A stretch of 64,000 nucleotides of DNA from Hyparrhenia diplandra (lineage: Eukaryota > Streptophyta > Magnoliopsida > Poales > Poaceae). Under the pieces are notes generated by a model, which ran no database searches, had not been told where the DNA came from, and saw only the letters and a program-made list of their open reading frames with translations. Made by a program: the position numbers and the translations under genes. Below are positions 1 to 13,029 of this stretch, one piece after another. Position 1 is the first letter of the stretch. The number at the start of each line of letters is the position of its first letter. The DNA is taken from positions 26,477 through 90,476 of the forward strand of contig JADLZK010000377.1 in the NCBI GenBank assembly GCA_015847255.1. The letters are read 5' to 3'.

Positions 1-217
1 AGGCCGAGAAAGGCTCTGGCTGGCCCGGAAGCAAACGCAGCCCAGCTCTGTGCACTCTGCTAAACAAAACAGACTCACAGTGGTCCCCTGCCGTGCCGTG
101 CCGTCACCGTCTCCGCAATTCTCTCGTCCCAACAGTCCACCTCCACTCCACCGCCGCGCACCGCCGGCTCCTCCGCCTCCGCCGCGAGGTTGCTCTTCCT
201 CCTCGCCACCAGCGGCA
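1..217 (+). promoter_or_regulatory. 5' leader / proximal promoter of the M1 aminopeptidase gene
   Basis: This is the sequence just upstream of the aminopeptidase ATG. It is C-rich and pyrimidine-rich from about 85 to 215, as is usual for a grass 5' UTR. I see no convincing TATA box. The window starts here, so most of the promoter is outside it. Confidence 0.5.
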
Positions 218-3200
218 ATGGCGGCGTCGCCGGACCAGTTCGGGGCCAGGCGCGGCTCCCGCGCTTCGCGGCCCCGCTCCGCTACGACCTCCTCATCCGC
301 CCGGACCTCGCCGCGTGCACCTTCACGGGCGCCGCGGCCATCGCCGTCGCCGTGTCCGCGCCCACCCGCTTCCTCGTACTCAACGCCGCCGAGCTCGACG
401 TCGATCGCGCCTCCATCCGCTTCCAGGCGAGCACTCCCTTGTGGCCCCCATCTTCCTTCGATCGCGTCTCGTCTCATCTTACTGACTTTTTTCTTTTCTG
501 TGTGTGTTGTTGCAGGATTTGGCGCCGACAGATGTGGTGCAGTTCGAGGAGGATGAGATCCTGGTCATCGGCTTCGACCGGGACCTGCCCCTCGGCGAGG
601 GAGTGCTCACCATGGACTTCACCGGGACCCTCAACGATCAGATGAGGGGATTCTACAGGAGGTATGATGCCTCTTACTGTACTAGTCTCTGGTGCATTCC
701 AGTTTCCAATTATTCCTAGTCGGTATGTACTTTAGATTGTTAGTTTCAGTGGTGACAAATTCGTGTTTGGGACCAACACATACAGTTTGCTTCAGTATCA
801 CGCCAATTGTGTACACCAGGGACATCTGGATGGGTTCTTGTTGGCTTGCATATTATTCTGAGAAAAGTGTGCGGTAGTTACAGATCAGTGACCACTATCT
901 TGGCATCTGTAGTGTCAGTCTTATCTGGCAGTCCAATCATGATTCTACCAACTACCATCATCAGTTCTGTGTTAACTTGAAATTGGTGTTTATTCGTTAT
1001 TTTTTTTAATCTCCATAAAACTTTCACCAGGACTTTTGCCAGGATGCTGATGCTTATAACCTGCACAATATGTCATCTGCACTAGTAACCGCACTAGCAT
1101 ACTAGCAATCACACACAGTGCTCCAGGACCTATTACCTTTCTGGCTGGGGTAGCCTGCCACGGATACTTGTTGCCACCCTGTCACTCTTTTCATTCATGC
1201 ACCATGGCCATTGGATCCACCATGTGCTGGATCCTTAACCAGCACTGGTCCTTGCAACTCCTATCTGCTTCCACCCTTACTATCTATGGGAGTGTTGGTT
1301 GTCTTCTCCTCTTTGCAGCCCAGCAGTCCTTCCTCCACCTCCTGCCACTGGCTCCACATCTGTGTAGATCAACCTCATGATCCCCTCTTCTTGCACCTCT
1401 TTTCTCACTCACACACTTCCTTTCCATGCTCTACCCCTGCTGGTGGCGGTGGTGGTGATGGAGCCTGGAGGAAGAGGAGCCTTTGATGATGGTTAACAGG
1501 CAATGCAGACAGTGGATAAAGGGGGTAACATAGGCGGATTGTTGTATAATTCTTGGCTTCACCTGTAGATTAGGTGCTCTAATCAATGCCCAAGGTGGAT
1601 CACCATCTAACCATCAGCATCTCCTGTTTAGAATAAGCTCTGATCAAACCATCTGGACAAAAACGTTTTTTTTTTTAATTCATCTTAATTGAGTCAGGTA
1701 TTATGTTATTTCTGACATATTTAGTGTCAAAGTTAACTAGCACAAGCAGGATGCAGTAAATTTGTGCATATTAATCATGCCATTATGGCTAATGTGCTTG
1801 TATAGAGACCATAAGTTCATAACTGTTTCTGGAACCTTTATCCGTAATTTTCTAAAAAGCAATACTTTTGGGATATTTTGATACTCCCTCCGGTTTGGTA
1901 TTAGAAGTCGTTTAGGACAGTGACACGGTCTCCAAAACACAACTTTGACCTTTTGTTATTATAAAAATATTTATGGAAATGTGATATATTTATACTTTTA
2001 TCAAAGTATTTTTTAAAACAAATCTATTCAAATAATTTTCACATTTACAAACTCAACAATTTAAAAGTTATTGATGATTTATGTTCCCAATGTTTGACCC
2101 AACCTTGTCCAAAACAACTTCTAATACCAAACCGGAGGGAGTATATCTTTGGTTGTCAGATGATGTAATTCCAAATCTTCTTGAGATTTATGTTTTTCTG
2201 TATGAAGTGACCTCTCCTTTTATTGCTCTGGTGGCATTTCCTTGCAGCAAATATGTGTACAATGGAGAATCAAGAAATATGGCAGTTACACAGTTTGAAG
2301 CTGCTGATCGCGGCGTTGCTTTCCATGTTGGGATGATCCTGCATTTAAGGTGATTAATTAACATGGTCTTTATTTTCTGAACAATGTTTTCATATAGTCC
2401 CAAACATAACAAGAAACGAGTGAAATCATTTTTTATTTAGTCTTCATGCAGGTTAAAACATCCTCTCACTTCATTTTAGAATTTTAAAACATATTCACTA
2501 TCTAAAATAACTTATTATCTTTTATATATATATTTTTTAATTTTCAGGCTAAGTTCAAGCTAACACTAGAAGTTCCATCCGACCTGGTAGCATTGTCCAA
2601 CATGCCAGTGGCTAAGGAGACTGTCAGTGGTCCCATGAAGACTGTTTATTACGAGGAATCTCCACTTATGTCAACCTATCTTGTGGCTATAGTTGTTGGC
2701 ATCTTCGATTATATAGAGAGTTCAACATCAGAAGGTACAAGATCAGTTTTCACTGTCCATTGTTTTGAAATTTTCTTTCAAAACACTTTTCTTTGTTCCT
2801 TCCTTAATTCCATTTCTTTTCGATTCATTTATTTAATTAGGAACCAAAGTTCGTGTCTATACTCAAGTTGGCAAGACTAACCAAGGAAACTTTGCACTAG
2901 ATGTTGCTGTAAAGTCACTGGAATTATATAAGGAGTAAGTTTGAATCTAGTTTTGATTCTAAACTGTAATAAATAATGAGGCCAAATGGGGCTGAAGATC
3001 TGTTCGATAATTTGAGTTATTAATGGGTGCACACTGGGATCAGGATTACTAATGCCATTTTCTTGCCTCTAGTTATTTTGCCACTCCTTATCCACTACCT
3101 AAGTTGGATATGATTGCTATCCCGGATTTTTCTGCTGGGGCCATGGAGAACTATGGGTTAGTCACTTACCGAGATACAGCTTTGCTGTATGATGAGCTAC

Positions 3201-6200
3201 TATCATCAGCATCCAACAAGCAACAGGTTATAGAAATATTTAAAGCAAATCCATTTATTTCATTGGCTAATGATTGATGACTGTTTGCTAGATTGCTTCG
3301 CTACAATTATAACCAAGTATATCTCCTCTTTTCCCTCTTTATGCCTTCTTTATTTAGGTAGCAATAACTGTTGCACATGAGTTGGCACACCAATGGTTTG
3401 GCAATCTTGTGACCATGGAATGGTGGACTCACTTGTGGCTAAATGAGGGTTTTGCTTCCTGGGTAATCAACCCTTCCATCAGTATTGAGCAATTAATAGC
3501 CCATTACTGTGTAACGTTAATTCCTTTTTGTAACTCCTATGTTTTGACAGGTAAGCTATTTAGCAGTAGAATCTTTATTTCCTGAATGGAATAACTGGAC
3601 ACAATTCCTTGATGAGACAACCTCTGGCCTCAAACTGGATGCACTTGCAGAGTCTCATCCTATCGAGGTATTCTTATTCTTTTTGTATATAAAGAGGTAT
3701 TCTTCATTAGCCCCGGTTTCTGTTGATAGAATTGGTTACTTTCCATTTTTTTACCATTATTATATTTTGTGTAAAAATATTTCTGGTAGTACAACTGTTG
3801 TGGTAAAACATTTGTGCTGGAGATATGGAATATATACGATAAGATGCAGCATGTGTAAAAACACAGTAGCAATACATTTAACTCTGATGTAGAGGCTTAC
3901 ATTATATTTTTAGAGAACTGCAGCAATGTGCAAATATATTGTCAAATTGAGTATTCAGTAGTGTTTCTGATTTCACAACGTTATCCATTCTTGTTTGTCC
4001 AGGTTGAGGTAAACCATGCCAGTGAAATTGATGCAATTTTTGATTCCATAAGCTATGACAAGGGTGCTTCTGTTATTCGTATGCTACAAAGTTACCTTGG
4101 TGCAGAGCGTTTTCAGGTATGATGCTGTTTCTCCTATGAGTTCTATCCTATTCTGTATCTTTGCTGGTGGATCATTGTATATTATCCTCCCTTGCACATT
4201 ATTTCTTTCATTTTCTTAATAAATAAAGTGCAAGTACATTAGTACATGTTAGTGGTCTCGTAGGTCGTCTCCTGCAATGCAACATAGTATTTTAATGATA
4301 TGGATGAGATGGAGGGAGGTGAGAGAAAGATATCGCTGTTTTGTGAAGCAACTGCCCTTTAAGCTAAATTTTAAGAATGTGAGACTACGCTGCCACAATT
4401 GTACAAATTGTCATTGCAATGCAACTCATATCATTCCATTTGTATGCACAAACTGAAAGGTTATAGAATTGCTACAACTCTACAACACAACTCTTTGTAG
4501 AGGTTGTCTTGTTTTTGGGGTGTGTTGGGGATTGGGAGTTTACTTCCCTCTCCCTTGTACTATCCTCTTTTATAAATGAAATTATAAGCACTAAGCAGCT
4601 CTCTTGCAGGTTTGAGAAAAAAAAAAAGGATGTGGTCTGGTTAGTCGATCTCTAAATGTGCCATTAACTTTAAGGCTACTTGTCGCTGTAACTATCCTGA
4701 TACAGTGCATCTTAGCTGAAGACATCGTACCAAATTTTTAAGAAGAATAGCTTTAATTACAGTTTTTCTTAATACAAGTTAAATGACCATTTGTTATGTT
4801 TCTAATTTATTATGTTTGCATACAAGTGGCATGACCATTTGTTATGTTTTTTTTATTTATGTTTTCCTATCTGGTTTTGCTCCTACTTATATTCTTCTGG
4901 TACCCACTTTTTATTGGCAAATGTTTACTGTTTCAGAAAGCTTTGGCTTCATATATAAAGAAGTATGCCTACTCGAATGCTAAGACTGAAGACCTATGGG
5001 CTGTTCTTGAGGAGGAATCTGGGGAGCCTGTTAAGGATTTGATGACTACATGGACTAAGCAACAAGGGTATCCTGTTATTTATGCAAAAATCAAAGGACA
5101 TGATTTGGAACTTGAACAGGTTTGCTGAAAGAACTCTCATTTTCATATTTGTCTTCATTAATATATTACTTGTTAGTTTTTATTTCTATTTTATTTAGCT
5201 ATATGATGTGTTTCATCTGGTCACTTGATTGGTATTCCTTGTTTCTGGGACCTCTATTTTCTTGGTAAAGGTTGTATTATCAAATAGTTTCTTATAATCA
5301 GGTTCAGGTAACATTGAACTTGTTTTGTATATTGACTTCAAAATAATATTTTGATGATAATATTAGTGTTTCTTCGCCTTAGTTTTCATACATCATCTGT
5401 TTGTATGTATAGCACACAGTGCAGCCATTAAGATTTTTTACATCAGGATTCTTAGTTGTTTGACCTCGAAAACAACTTTGTTGTCTTGCCATATTGTATG
5501 TGATGTCATTTTCTTGGAAGCGAATCTTTACAAAATGACCGAGCAAAATGCACCTGCTTGTCCATCTCAGTGCTTATGTTATACTCAAAGTTGTCATTTG
5601 TCCTCTTACAGGCACAGTTTCTGTCTGATGGATCCTCTGGTCCTGGCATGTGGATTGTTCCTGTAACATCATGCTGTGGCTCATATGATGCACAGAAAAA
5701 GTTCCTATTGAAAGATAAAACGGGAAAGATAAATATTAAAGAATTTGTTGCCTCTCAAGGTGCTGATGGAGAGAAGAATCAAAACATTTGGATCAAATTG
5801 AATATTGATCAAACTGGATTTTATAGAGTGAAGTATGATGATGAACTTGCAGCTGGACTTGTAAACGCAATCAAAGCGAAGCAGCTCTCATTAATGGATA
5901 AGATTGGTAAAGATAAGAAAAATTTAGTGCTATTGTATTTGTGTACTTTTTCATTTTTTTTTTTTGACATGGTGGCACATTCTTCTTGCAGGTATTGTGG
6001 AAGATTCATATGCACTTTCTGTTGCTTGCAAGCAAACACTGACATCGTTATTTGCGACTGCTGAATGCTTATAATGATGAGTCTGATTACACTGTACTTT
6101 CACATGTAACCTCTGTAAGTAATCTTGCACCTCCACTGGATTCTAAAACCTTGTATCTCCAAATCAATTCTGTGGCATTTGATGCTTCTATTAAATATTA

Positions 6201-9200
6201 GATTCTTGTGTCCTCTTTATTGGCAGGTATGCTTAAGCATTTCTAAAATATCAGTTGATGCAACTCCTGACTTGAACAAAGATATCAAACAGCTTTTGAT
6301 CAACCTTCTTCTCCCAGCTGCCATGTATGCCAATAAGCTTCATATTTATTTGTTTTCTCCATGTTTATTTTTGGGCTAACATAAAAAAATGTGTTAAGTT
6401 TCAGTGTTTATTTATTTATGTCCTACCTCTGTCTATTCATGTGCATATAAACGTAGAAGTAGCTTAGTGTTAATTTCTGCTACTACAAACATTCTTGCTG
6501 CTCCCTTGTCATGACTTGTGACCATATTAAAAGGTTTCATGTACCTAATATTTCAGAAAATTAGGTTGGGACCCCAAGGATGGTGAGAGCCATCTCAATG
6601 TAATGCTTAGATCACTGCTCTTGACTGCGCTGGTCAGACTTGGACATAATGAAACTATAAATGAAGGAGTTCGGCGTTTCCACATCTTCTTTGAAGACCG
6701 CAAAACCAACCTTCTTCCACCAGATACTAGAAAGGTCATAGGCCACATTGTTTTTCTGTACATTACAGTCGCATTGTTGTTACCTCTTTTGATATCTAAT
6801 ATGCAATGTCGTACAGGCTGCATATCTTGCCGTGATGCAAAATGTTAGCACATCAAGCAGATCCGGTTATGATGCTCTCCTTAAAATCTACAGAGAAGCA
6901 TCTGAACCACAGGAGAAATCACGCGTCTTAGGTTTGTGTACACTTTTTGATTTTCCAGCTAGGCAGCAACATAATTTTTTTGTTTCATCATGTGGGTTAT
7001 CCTGAAAATAATGTTTCTTTGTTTCCAGGTTCCCTGGCTTCATCACCGGATAAGGATATTGTTTTGGAGTCATTGAACTTTATGTTTACTGATGAGGTTA
7101 ACCTCTAAACCATTTCTATTTTAATTAATTAATATATTATTATTACAAAATTGTTTCAAATTCTACTGTCTTCATGTCTGCACCATTTTAGAAGCCAGTG
7201 AGCATTATGGTCCAACCACCAGCTTGGGCCCATGTTCACATATAAGTAAAATAGTTAAGTAATAGTTTTGAGTATTATAGAGAAGAAATAAAATTGAGGA
7301 TTTTTATGCTATACAAATCCGGCAACCTATTATTGCTCAATTGGTTATCAAGTGGTTGGAGCTCCTTCAATTGTCTCCTGCACTTCTCAAGTTCGGTTCG
7401 CAGAAGCTGCTTCATTTTCTCCCATGCACTGTAGTCCATTATGAGCGACAGTTAAATGAACTCAATTTTAGCAGTTCCATTGCAAGAACTATTTTTTAGT
7501 CTGACCTTACTAGGCCAAGTGATGATTATAGTTTCTCTAGTGAAATGTTGCCCAACCATGATCTGCCCAGCTGTATGTACAAACTTAAATCTAATCTGTT
7601 GCTTGCTTATTAGGTTCGGAATCAAGATTCATTTTACATCCTTGGTGGTATTAGCTTAGAAGGACGAGAAATTGCATGGACCTGGCTGAAGGTATGTTAT
7701 ATAGTTGCAGGACGTGTCTTTTCTGTGTCAATATCAGATAAGATATCATATCATATTTCTGATATATTTTAAAGAATCTTTCTCCCTACGAATCTTGCAC
7801 CAAAAGCGGGCACCCGATAGTGCCACATCACCCGCTAACATTCAAGCCGTTGGATCAAGTGTTTATGTAATCTGGTCCGTTCAATGTGGGTCACCACGGG
7901 TCTCGCACCTGATTAGCCGTCCAACATTCGCGAATCCTCGCGACCTGCTCATGGCGACTCCGATCCTCGCTCCCTCGGTCCCTCCCTCGGCGCGGGCCGG
8001 GCGGCCAACGACCCCCAGCGCGGGGGCAGGGAACTTGGCGCCGCACCCACGGCTTTCCCAGCGCCGGCCATCACATCACGGGCAGTGGCCCGCGTGGCGG
8101 TGGTGCGCCCGTGGCAGCGCCCGGACACCCCGAGCCGTCCCGCGGGTGGCGGCTCGGCCAAAAGTGACACCGCTTAGGCAGCGGCCGCCTCTCCGTCGCC
8201 ACGCCGCCACCATCCAGCCCTCCCCTGCAGCACGGCCACCCTCCCCGTCCACCTTGACGAGAGCCGAGAGCGCCCCCAGTTGCCTGCACGGCTGCACTCA
8301 GGACGGAGCAAAAGTGCAGATTTTGTCTGCTGGTGAACAATTCTGCTGTTGCAGCAAAAGGTCATGGTCGTCAGCGCATTTGAGCTGCTGCTTTGATTCA
8401 ATCAATGATATCAGGTTGGCTGAAAAATTAATTTTCGCTGTAGTTTTTTTTTATCTTCATTCAGTTAGTGAAATCAGATTCACTGAAACAAATATCATAA
8501 GTCAATATGTTTAGTTGCTGATATCAGGTTAGAACAAATATTTTGATGATCTCAGTTTCTTAAACAAATATTCTGATGATATCAGATTAGAACATCTTTC
8601 AATATGTGGTTGTTATATCTGACCATTAGCAAACGACACTTCGTCAGTGATGTGCCTTTTCGATTTCAGTCGATCCCATCCTTTAGTAATCAGTAGCTCA
8701 CTTCTGTTTTATACTCTTGTATCCACCACATTTTTAAAGCAAATATCCTGAGCTTTTTATGTTCTTGTATATAACCTTCTTCATTATCACTCAGTCTGAA
8801 TGTTATTTAATAGTGCTAAAACTGAATACAAATTTTGTAAATATTTCTCTTCCTCAAGAATGTTATTTACTGTATGTAGGGAGCCTTCTTGCTTGGGTTC
8901 CAAGACTTGCCTAGCGAAAATGAAGGTCTTGTTTTAGTTAGGCATATTTTCGAACCCAAGAGCAGGCTCATAAAAACAAGCATAGTCCAGGCAGGGCAGG
9001 AACATGACTGATTTTACATTTTTGTGATCCATCTTAGACAAAGTTATTGACATCTAATCTCAACTTTCTAATGAATTACGACAAGATCTGATGCTAATAA
9101 GGAGCTTGGGGAAAACTAAAATATGCCTTCAACCAAAATGGGCGAGGCTCTAAATTAATTCCAGTCATTAAACATTAGAAAATATTTTTTTTCCTCACTT

Positions 9201-12200
9201 TCCAAGCGTCTGCCCTAGGCTGATTGTTTGATTTGGACTACATTGTCTTGCCGTGGACATCAAACAGGACTTCAGCCTTCAGGAATATACTGATCTCTTC
9301 GCACCAAGCTATACAATCTGTTCATGCCTAGCAATTCATAGTTTCCACCTTGATGCAAGCTCTCCACTGGTTTTCCTCAAACTAGCGGCATTAATTCGAT
9401 AGAGTCTGTTGTAAAATAATAATAATAAAAATTGATAGAGTCTTGGCTCCCCACTGGGCAAGCTCAAGGTTGATAAGGTATCATATTGTATTGCTGATAT
9501 ATTTGAAAGTTCGCTTCTGGTCTCTTGACAAATTGGTATGGCATGTCATTAATTTTGTGATACATGTATGGAAGTTATGCTGCTTATTTCTGCTTGAATG
9601 AATTCAGATAGGAAACTGTTTCAAAAGCAATGTTCTGAAAAAATGAACATAACCAGTTAGTATTAGGACTGCTGCATTGCAACCAGCACATACTAGATTC
9701 CATCTACCTGATCTCTTTACTGATACAGGATATGCCATCAAATTTTGTAACTAAATGGTTAAAATAATAATGAAATGAAAAAATAATGCACTTGGCTGTA
9801 TAACATGTGTCCAGAAAAAAATGAAATCTGGTTTACCAAAAATTATTGCAGTGTGTTCATCTGCAAAGCCTTGGCTGTGTTGCATTCACTGTGCATCTAA
9901 GCCACCTAAAAATACTGAAATTGACTTGTAAATATAAGCCATCTAAAAAGTAAAAGATGGATCACAAATCTCTGCGGACATAAAAGAGGGAGGATTTACA
10001 TTTTCAAGGGGCAAAGTTGGCTGCACTAGATACCACACATATCACTAATATAAGTTTTTTTTGCTTTTTAAAAGAACTGTTACTCCCTATTTTCCAAAAA
10101 TATAAGGTATTTTAACTTTGTTCCAAGTCAAACATCTCTACCTTTGGCCAAATATATAGAAAAATGCACCAAATCTGCAACATCAAATTAGTTTCATTAA
10201 ATTCCACCATGAAACATGTCTTTATAATCTGCTACAGTTTGACTTAGGGCAAAAGTAAAACACCTTTTCTCTTTTGGAATGGAGTATGTTATTGTTAGAG
10301 GAGTCATGAGCCTATTGGGCCTTAGCCCATTAGGGTTAATTAGTGTCTTGCTTAGGGGTCAAGTCAAACCTCTCTATATAATGAGAGGAGATGCATCAAT
10401 CTAGAATTAAGCAAAAGATTAGAAGGAAAACCCTTCTCTCTTGCCGGCCGTGGGCAGAGCCCCACGGCCGGCGTTCCTAGCGCCCCCACAGCCCCAAACC
10501 CCTAGCTGCCGCCGCTGTGAACAGTACCCGCGGACACTGTAGCACCGCGGGTACTGTAGCGCGCCCCTCGCTGCCCTCTCCTCAATTCCCCTCATCCCAA
10601 TCGCGTTCATAACAATCGGTACGGAGCTATGGATCGATCCTCCGCCGCCGTTTCCATCTCCACACTTCGCCGCTCGAAGATCGGGCTGTGACGGTGGCGG
10701 CGGTCAACAATCTCATGGCTGCCATGTACAGCCTTCAACACCGGATGGCTGATCCGGACCGTCGGATTACGGGTGGAGAACCGGCTGTCCATTTGGCGAT
10801 CTACCAAGCATTGCCACCGTTCGGGGTGTGCGACCATCTCGCTCCACCACCGCCGCAACCGCGAGCCATGGATGTTGCCCTCTCAGCCGTTGATCCCGTC
10901 TTATGCTATGGCATCGGCGGTGGGGTTGGTGTTTCGAGGGTGAACGTCCAGCGGCCACACGTCGGCGGTCGCTCCAGCGCCCACCACGGCGCTATTGTCC
11001 TTCCCCTGGCGGCCCGATCCTACAACATCCATTCACCGATGGGATCTTCTATAGGGTACCGATGTCCGGCGAATCCGGCCGACGGCGGTAATACGGCCGC
11101 TGGCCGGCGTGGCGCGACCTCTTAGCACGCCCACCGGAGTGCGGCGGCTTTGCGATCCGCGGCTGATTCATCCATGCACACCGTTGCGGATCAAGCGCCG
11201 GTGGACATCGTGGACGAACCCGACAGAGAAGATGCTTGGGCGCCGGTGTTGGCCGTCTGGCCGCGGCCGCAGTCTTTGCCGCACGCGGTCTTCGAGGACA
11301 AGCTTCTTTGTTTGTCGTCATCTTGAGCATGGTGTTCCCTTGATCGGCGAGCTACAACTGCGGCGGCAAAGCCGGTTTCCTCCTTTGTCACGGTGGGGAT
11401 CTTGTTGCCTAGCACCACCACTTTCCATTACCGCCGCCGCGAGGTCGTCTTCGCCGGTCGCTGTTGCAATTAGTTCCGTGCGGCCGTTCCGTGCAACCCT
11501 CTCATTTCGATGGTCTCCATGGGATCCGGCGGCTACACACGTGCAGGTCTAGCATGCGGAGGGTGTCAGTTGTTTCTTCAAAAGTCACCAATAAAGAGTC
11601 ACAATTTATTTAAAATAAGCCGAGATGTAAAAGGCTTGTTCTTAGGTGTTAGGTTTGTGTCTCGAGTCATTGTTAGTGTCATCGTTAGGTTGCAGCTCGA
11701 GGACGAGCTGCAAGTCCGGGTGAGGAGTAGTGTTAGAGGAGTCATGGGCCTATTGGGCCTTAGTCCATTAGGGTTAATTAGTGTCTTGCTTAGGGGTCAA
11801 GTCAAACCTCTCTATATAATGAGAGGAGATGTATCAATCTAGAATTAAGCAAGAGATTAGAAGGAAAACTCTTCTCTCTTGCCGGCCGTGGGGCTTCCCC
11901 ACGGCCGGCGTTCCTAGCGCCCCCACAGCCCCAAACCCTAGCTGCCGCCGCTGTGAACAGTACCCGCGGACACTGTAGCACCGCGGGTACTGTAGCGCGC
12001 CCCTCGCTGCCCTCTCCTCAATTCCCCTCATCCCAATCGCGTTTAACAGTTATCATTTGAGGCACTACAATTGAATAAATCCTAGATATTTATACTTGTG
12101 CCCATATTTGCCCCATTACAGGAAAATTGGGATTACGTGTTGAAGACATGGAAATCGAGTTCCCTCATATCAGACTTCATCGAGTCCATTGTCCCACCGG

Positions 12201-12473
12201 TACACTGTTGACTTATCTTTGCTTTTCCTCCCATTCTATCATTAAGTTAGTAATGTTAGCTCTTTTTGTGCATCTTGTGCTGATCAGTTCACCTCCGAGG
12301 AGAAAGCTACCGAGGTTACCGAGTTCTTTGCTGGCCGCATCAAGCCCTCATTCGAGAGATCACTGAAGCAGAGCCTCGAGAGGGTGCGGATCAGCGCGAG
12401 GTGGATCGAGAGCATCAGGAGTGAGCCCAAGCTTGGTCAGACAGTGCAGGAGCTGCTGCAGACCGAGGCGTGA
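218..12473 (+). CDS. APM1: M1-family (puromycin-sensitive-like) aminopeptidase, APM1-like, 19 exons
   Basis: Zinc metallo-aminopeptidase that removes N-terminal residues from peptides; plant APM1 proteins are linked to membranes and auxin-related growth (family knowledge). Exons read from splice sites: 218-426, 516-661, 2248-2349, 2548-2734, 2841-2934, 3073-3226, 3358-3462, 3551-3667, 4003-4116, 4937-5119, 5612-5906, 5992-6114, 6227-6324, 6557-6734, 6817-6931, 7029-7096, 7614-7691, 12122-12199, 12288-12473. Exon phases agree, giving about 876 residues, the usual family length. The exopeptidase motif GAMEN lies in exon 6 (near 3140). The zinc motif HELAH followed 18 residues later by the glutamate of NEGFA is in exon 7 (3375-3460). 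The start is the ATG giving MAASPDQF. Three one-base frame breaks are visible: a lost base near 240, a lost base near 2310 (in the FEAADARRCFPCW region) and an extra T near 6053. Intron 1 has a GC donor. Intron 17 is 4.4 kb because of transposons. It is either a recently damaged gene or an intact gene with consensus errors. Confidence 0.9.
1884..2141. mobile_element. Stowaway MITE in aminopeptidase intron 2
   Basis: The left end reads CTCCCTCCGGTTTGG and the right end is its reverse complement (CCAAACCGGAGGGAG). The terminal inverted repeats extend about 30 bp (TTGGTATTAGAAGT against ACTTCTAATACCAA). The element is flanked by TA on both sides, the Tc1/mariner-type target duplication. Length is about 258 bp, with an AT-rich non-coding interior. 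It sits wholly within the intron, so splicing should not be affected. Confidence 0.93.
7776..8400. other. GC-rich block inside aminopeptidase intron 17 (unidentified insert)
   Basis: A 600-bp stretch of high GC content interrupts an AT-rich intron. It contains phrases common in grass transposons (CCGTTGGATC near 7850), and reading frames are open on both strands only because the base composition lacks stops. No protein family is recognisable. Imperfect direct repeats of about 40 bp lie at 7735-7775 and 9472-9512, so the insert could extend to about 9470. From 8400 to 10,080 the intron is AT-rich with no gene that I can see. Confidence 0.4.
10083..10284. mobile_element. Stowaway-like MITE in aminopeptidase intron 17
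   Basis: The left end is TA|CTCCCTATTTTCCAAAA and the right end is TTTTGGAATGGAG|TA, giving imperfect terminal inverted repeats with TA on each side. Length is about 202 bp and it is non-coding. Its right end is only 3 bp from the target duplication of the LTR element at 10,293. Confidence 0.75.
10293..10614 (+). repeat. 5' LTR of the intron-17 element
   Basis: It is nearly identical to the right LTR. Visible differences are a few substitutions and small indels (for example in the CACGGCCGGCG inverted repeat near 10,445-10,475). A TATA box, CTATATAATG, lies at 10,374-10,383, the likely LTR promoter. Confidence 0.92.
11731..12048 (+). repeat. 3' LTR of the intron-17 element
   Basis: Direct repeat of 10,293-10,614, ending TTTAACA before the GTTAT target duplication. 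The low divergence from the left LTR points to a fairly young insertion. Confidence 0.92.
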
Positions 12474-13012
12474 AGACGTGGCCATCAAGGAAGGTGTTCC
12501 CCAATGTGATCATCTCATAGGAGTCCGCTTGGCGTCAAAAGTTATTTGAAAAGGTTCTGGAGGGCGTGTTTACTCTAACATTGTAATGGCAGTTGCTTGC
12601 CGATCAGTTGCCGGAAAAATTACGGAAGTTTGTTTCAAAGAGTGGTGTCCATGATTGTAGTACTATTGACAGTAATAAATAAAGAAACTAAAGAGATGTT
12701 TGGATGGAATCCTGGAGTTAAATTGCCTCTTGAAGCTGCATGTACTCTGCCTGAGTCCTTTTGGTTGGCTCATCTCACCAGAGAAATAGTACAGGATTCA
12801 TTGCATCTTATCTTTTAGAAGCGAGATCTTAAAAGCAATTGAAACAACCTAATAAATATGCTACCAAATGTTTTTTAGCCACTTGGAAAACCCAACAAAT
12901 AACCCCAAGTGACATGTAACTTTTTGAACAGACATGGACGATGTTAGCTTAATTTCATTGATTTTTGCAGTAAACATTTAGGTTCACCAGCGAGGGAAGA
13001 AATCTACTTACT
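12474..13012 (+). other. 3' UTR and downstream DNA of the aminopeptidase gene
   Basis: An AATAAA polyadenylation signal lies at 12,674-12,679, about 200 bp after the stop. From about 12,700 to 13,012 I see AT-rich spacer and no gene. Confidence 0.5.
12674..12679 (+). terminator. Candidate poly(A) signal of the aminopeptidase gene
   Basis: AATAAA within TAATAAATAAAG, 201 bp past the TGA stop. The position is typical for a plant 3' UTR. Confidence 0.45.
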
Positions 13013-13029
13013 GTAGGAATATTATTTTT

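Larger units (their letters stand above)
10293..12048 (+). mobile_element. Complete non-autonomous LTR retrotransposon in aminopeptidase intron 17
   Basis: Two direct LTRs of about 320 bp (10,293-10,614 and 11,731-12,048) start TGTTAGAGGAG and end in TAACA. The element is flanked by a perfect 5-bp target duplication, GTTAT (10,288-10,292 and 12,049-12,053). Just inside the left LTR, GGTACGGAGCTATGG (10,618 on) resembles the initiator-Met tRNA primer binding site TGGTATCAGAGCTATGG. A purine tract, GGGTGAGGAGTAG, precedes the right LTR. The 1.1-kb interior has no protease, RT or integrase, so the element depends on another element's enzymes (TRIM/LARD-like). The superfamily is not resolved. Confidence 0.92.

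Noticed and set aside
7705..8514. 269-codon plus-strand frame inside aminopeptidase intron 17
   Set aside because: It starts in ordinary intron sequence, runs through a GC-rich block with frames open on the other strand too, and shows no family similarity.
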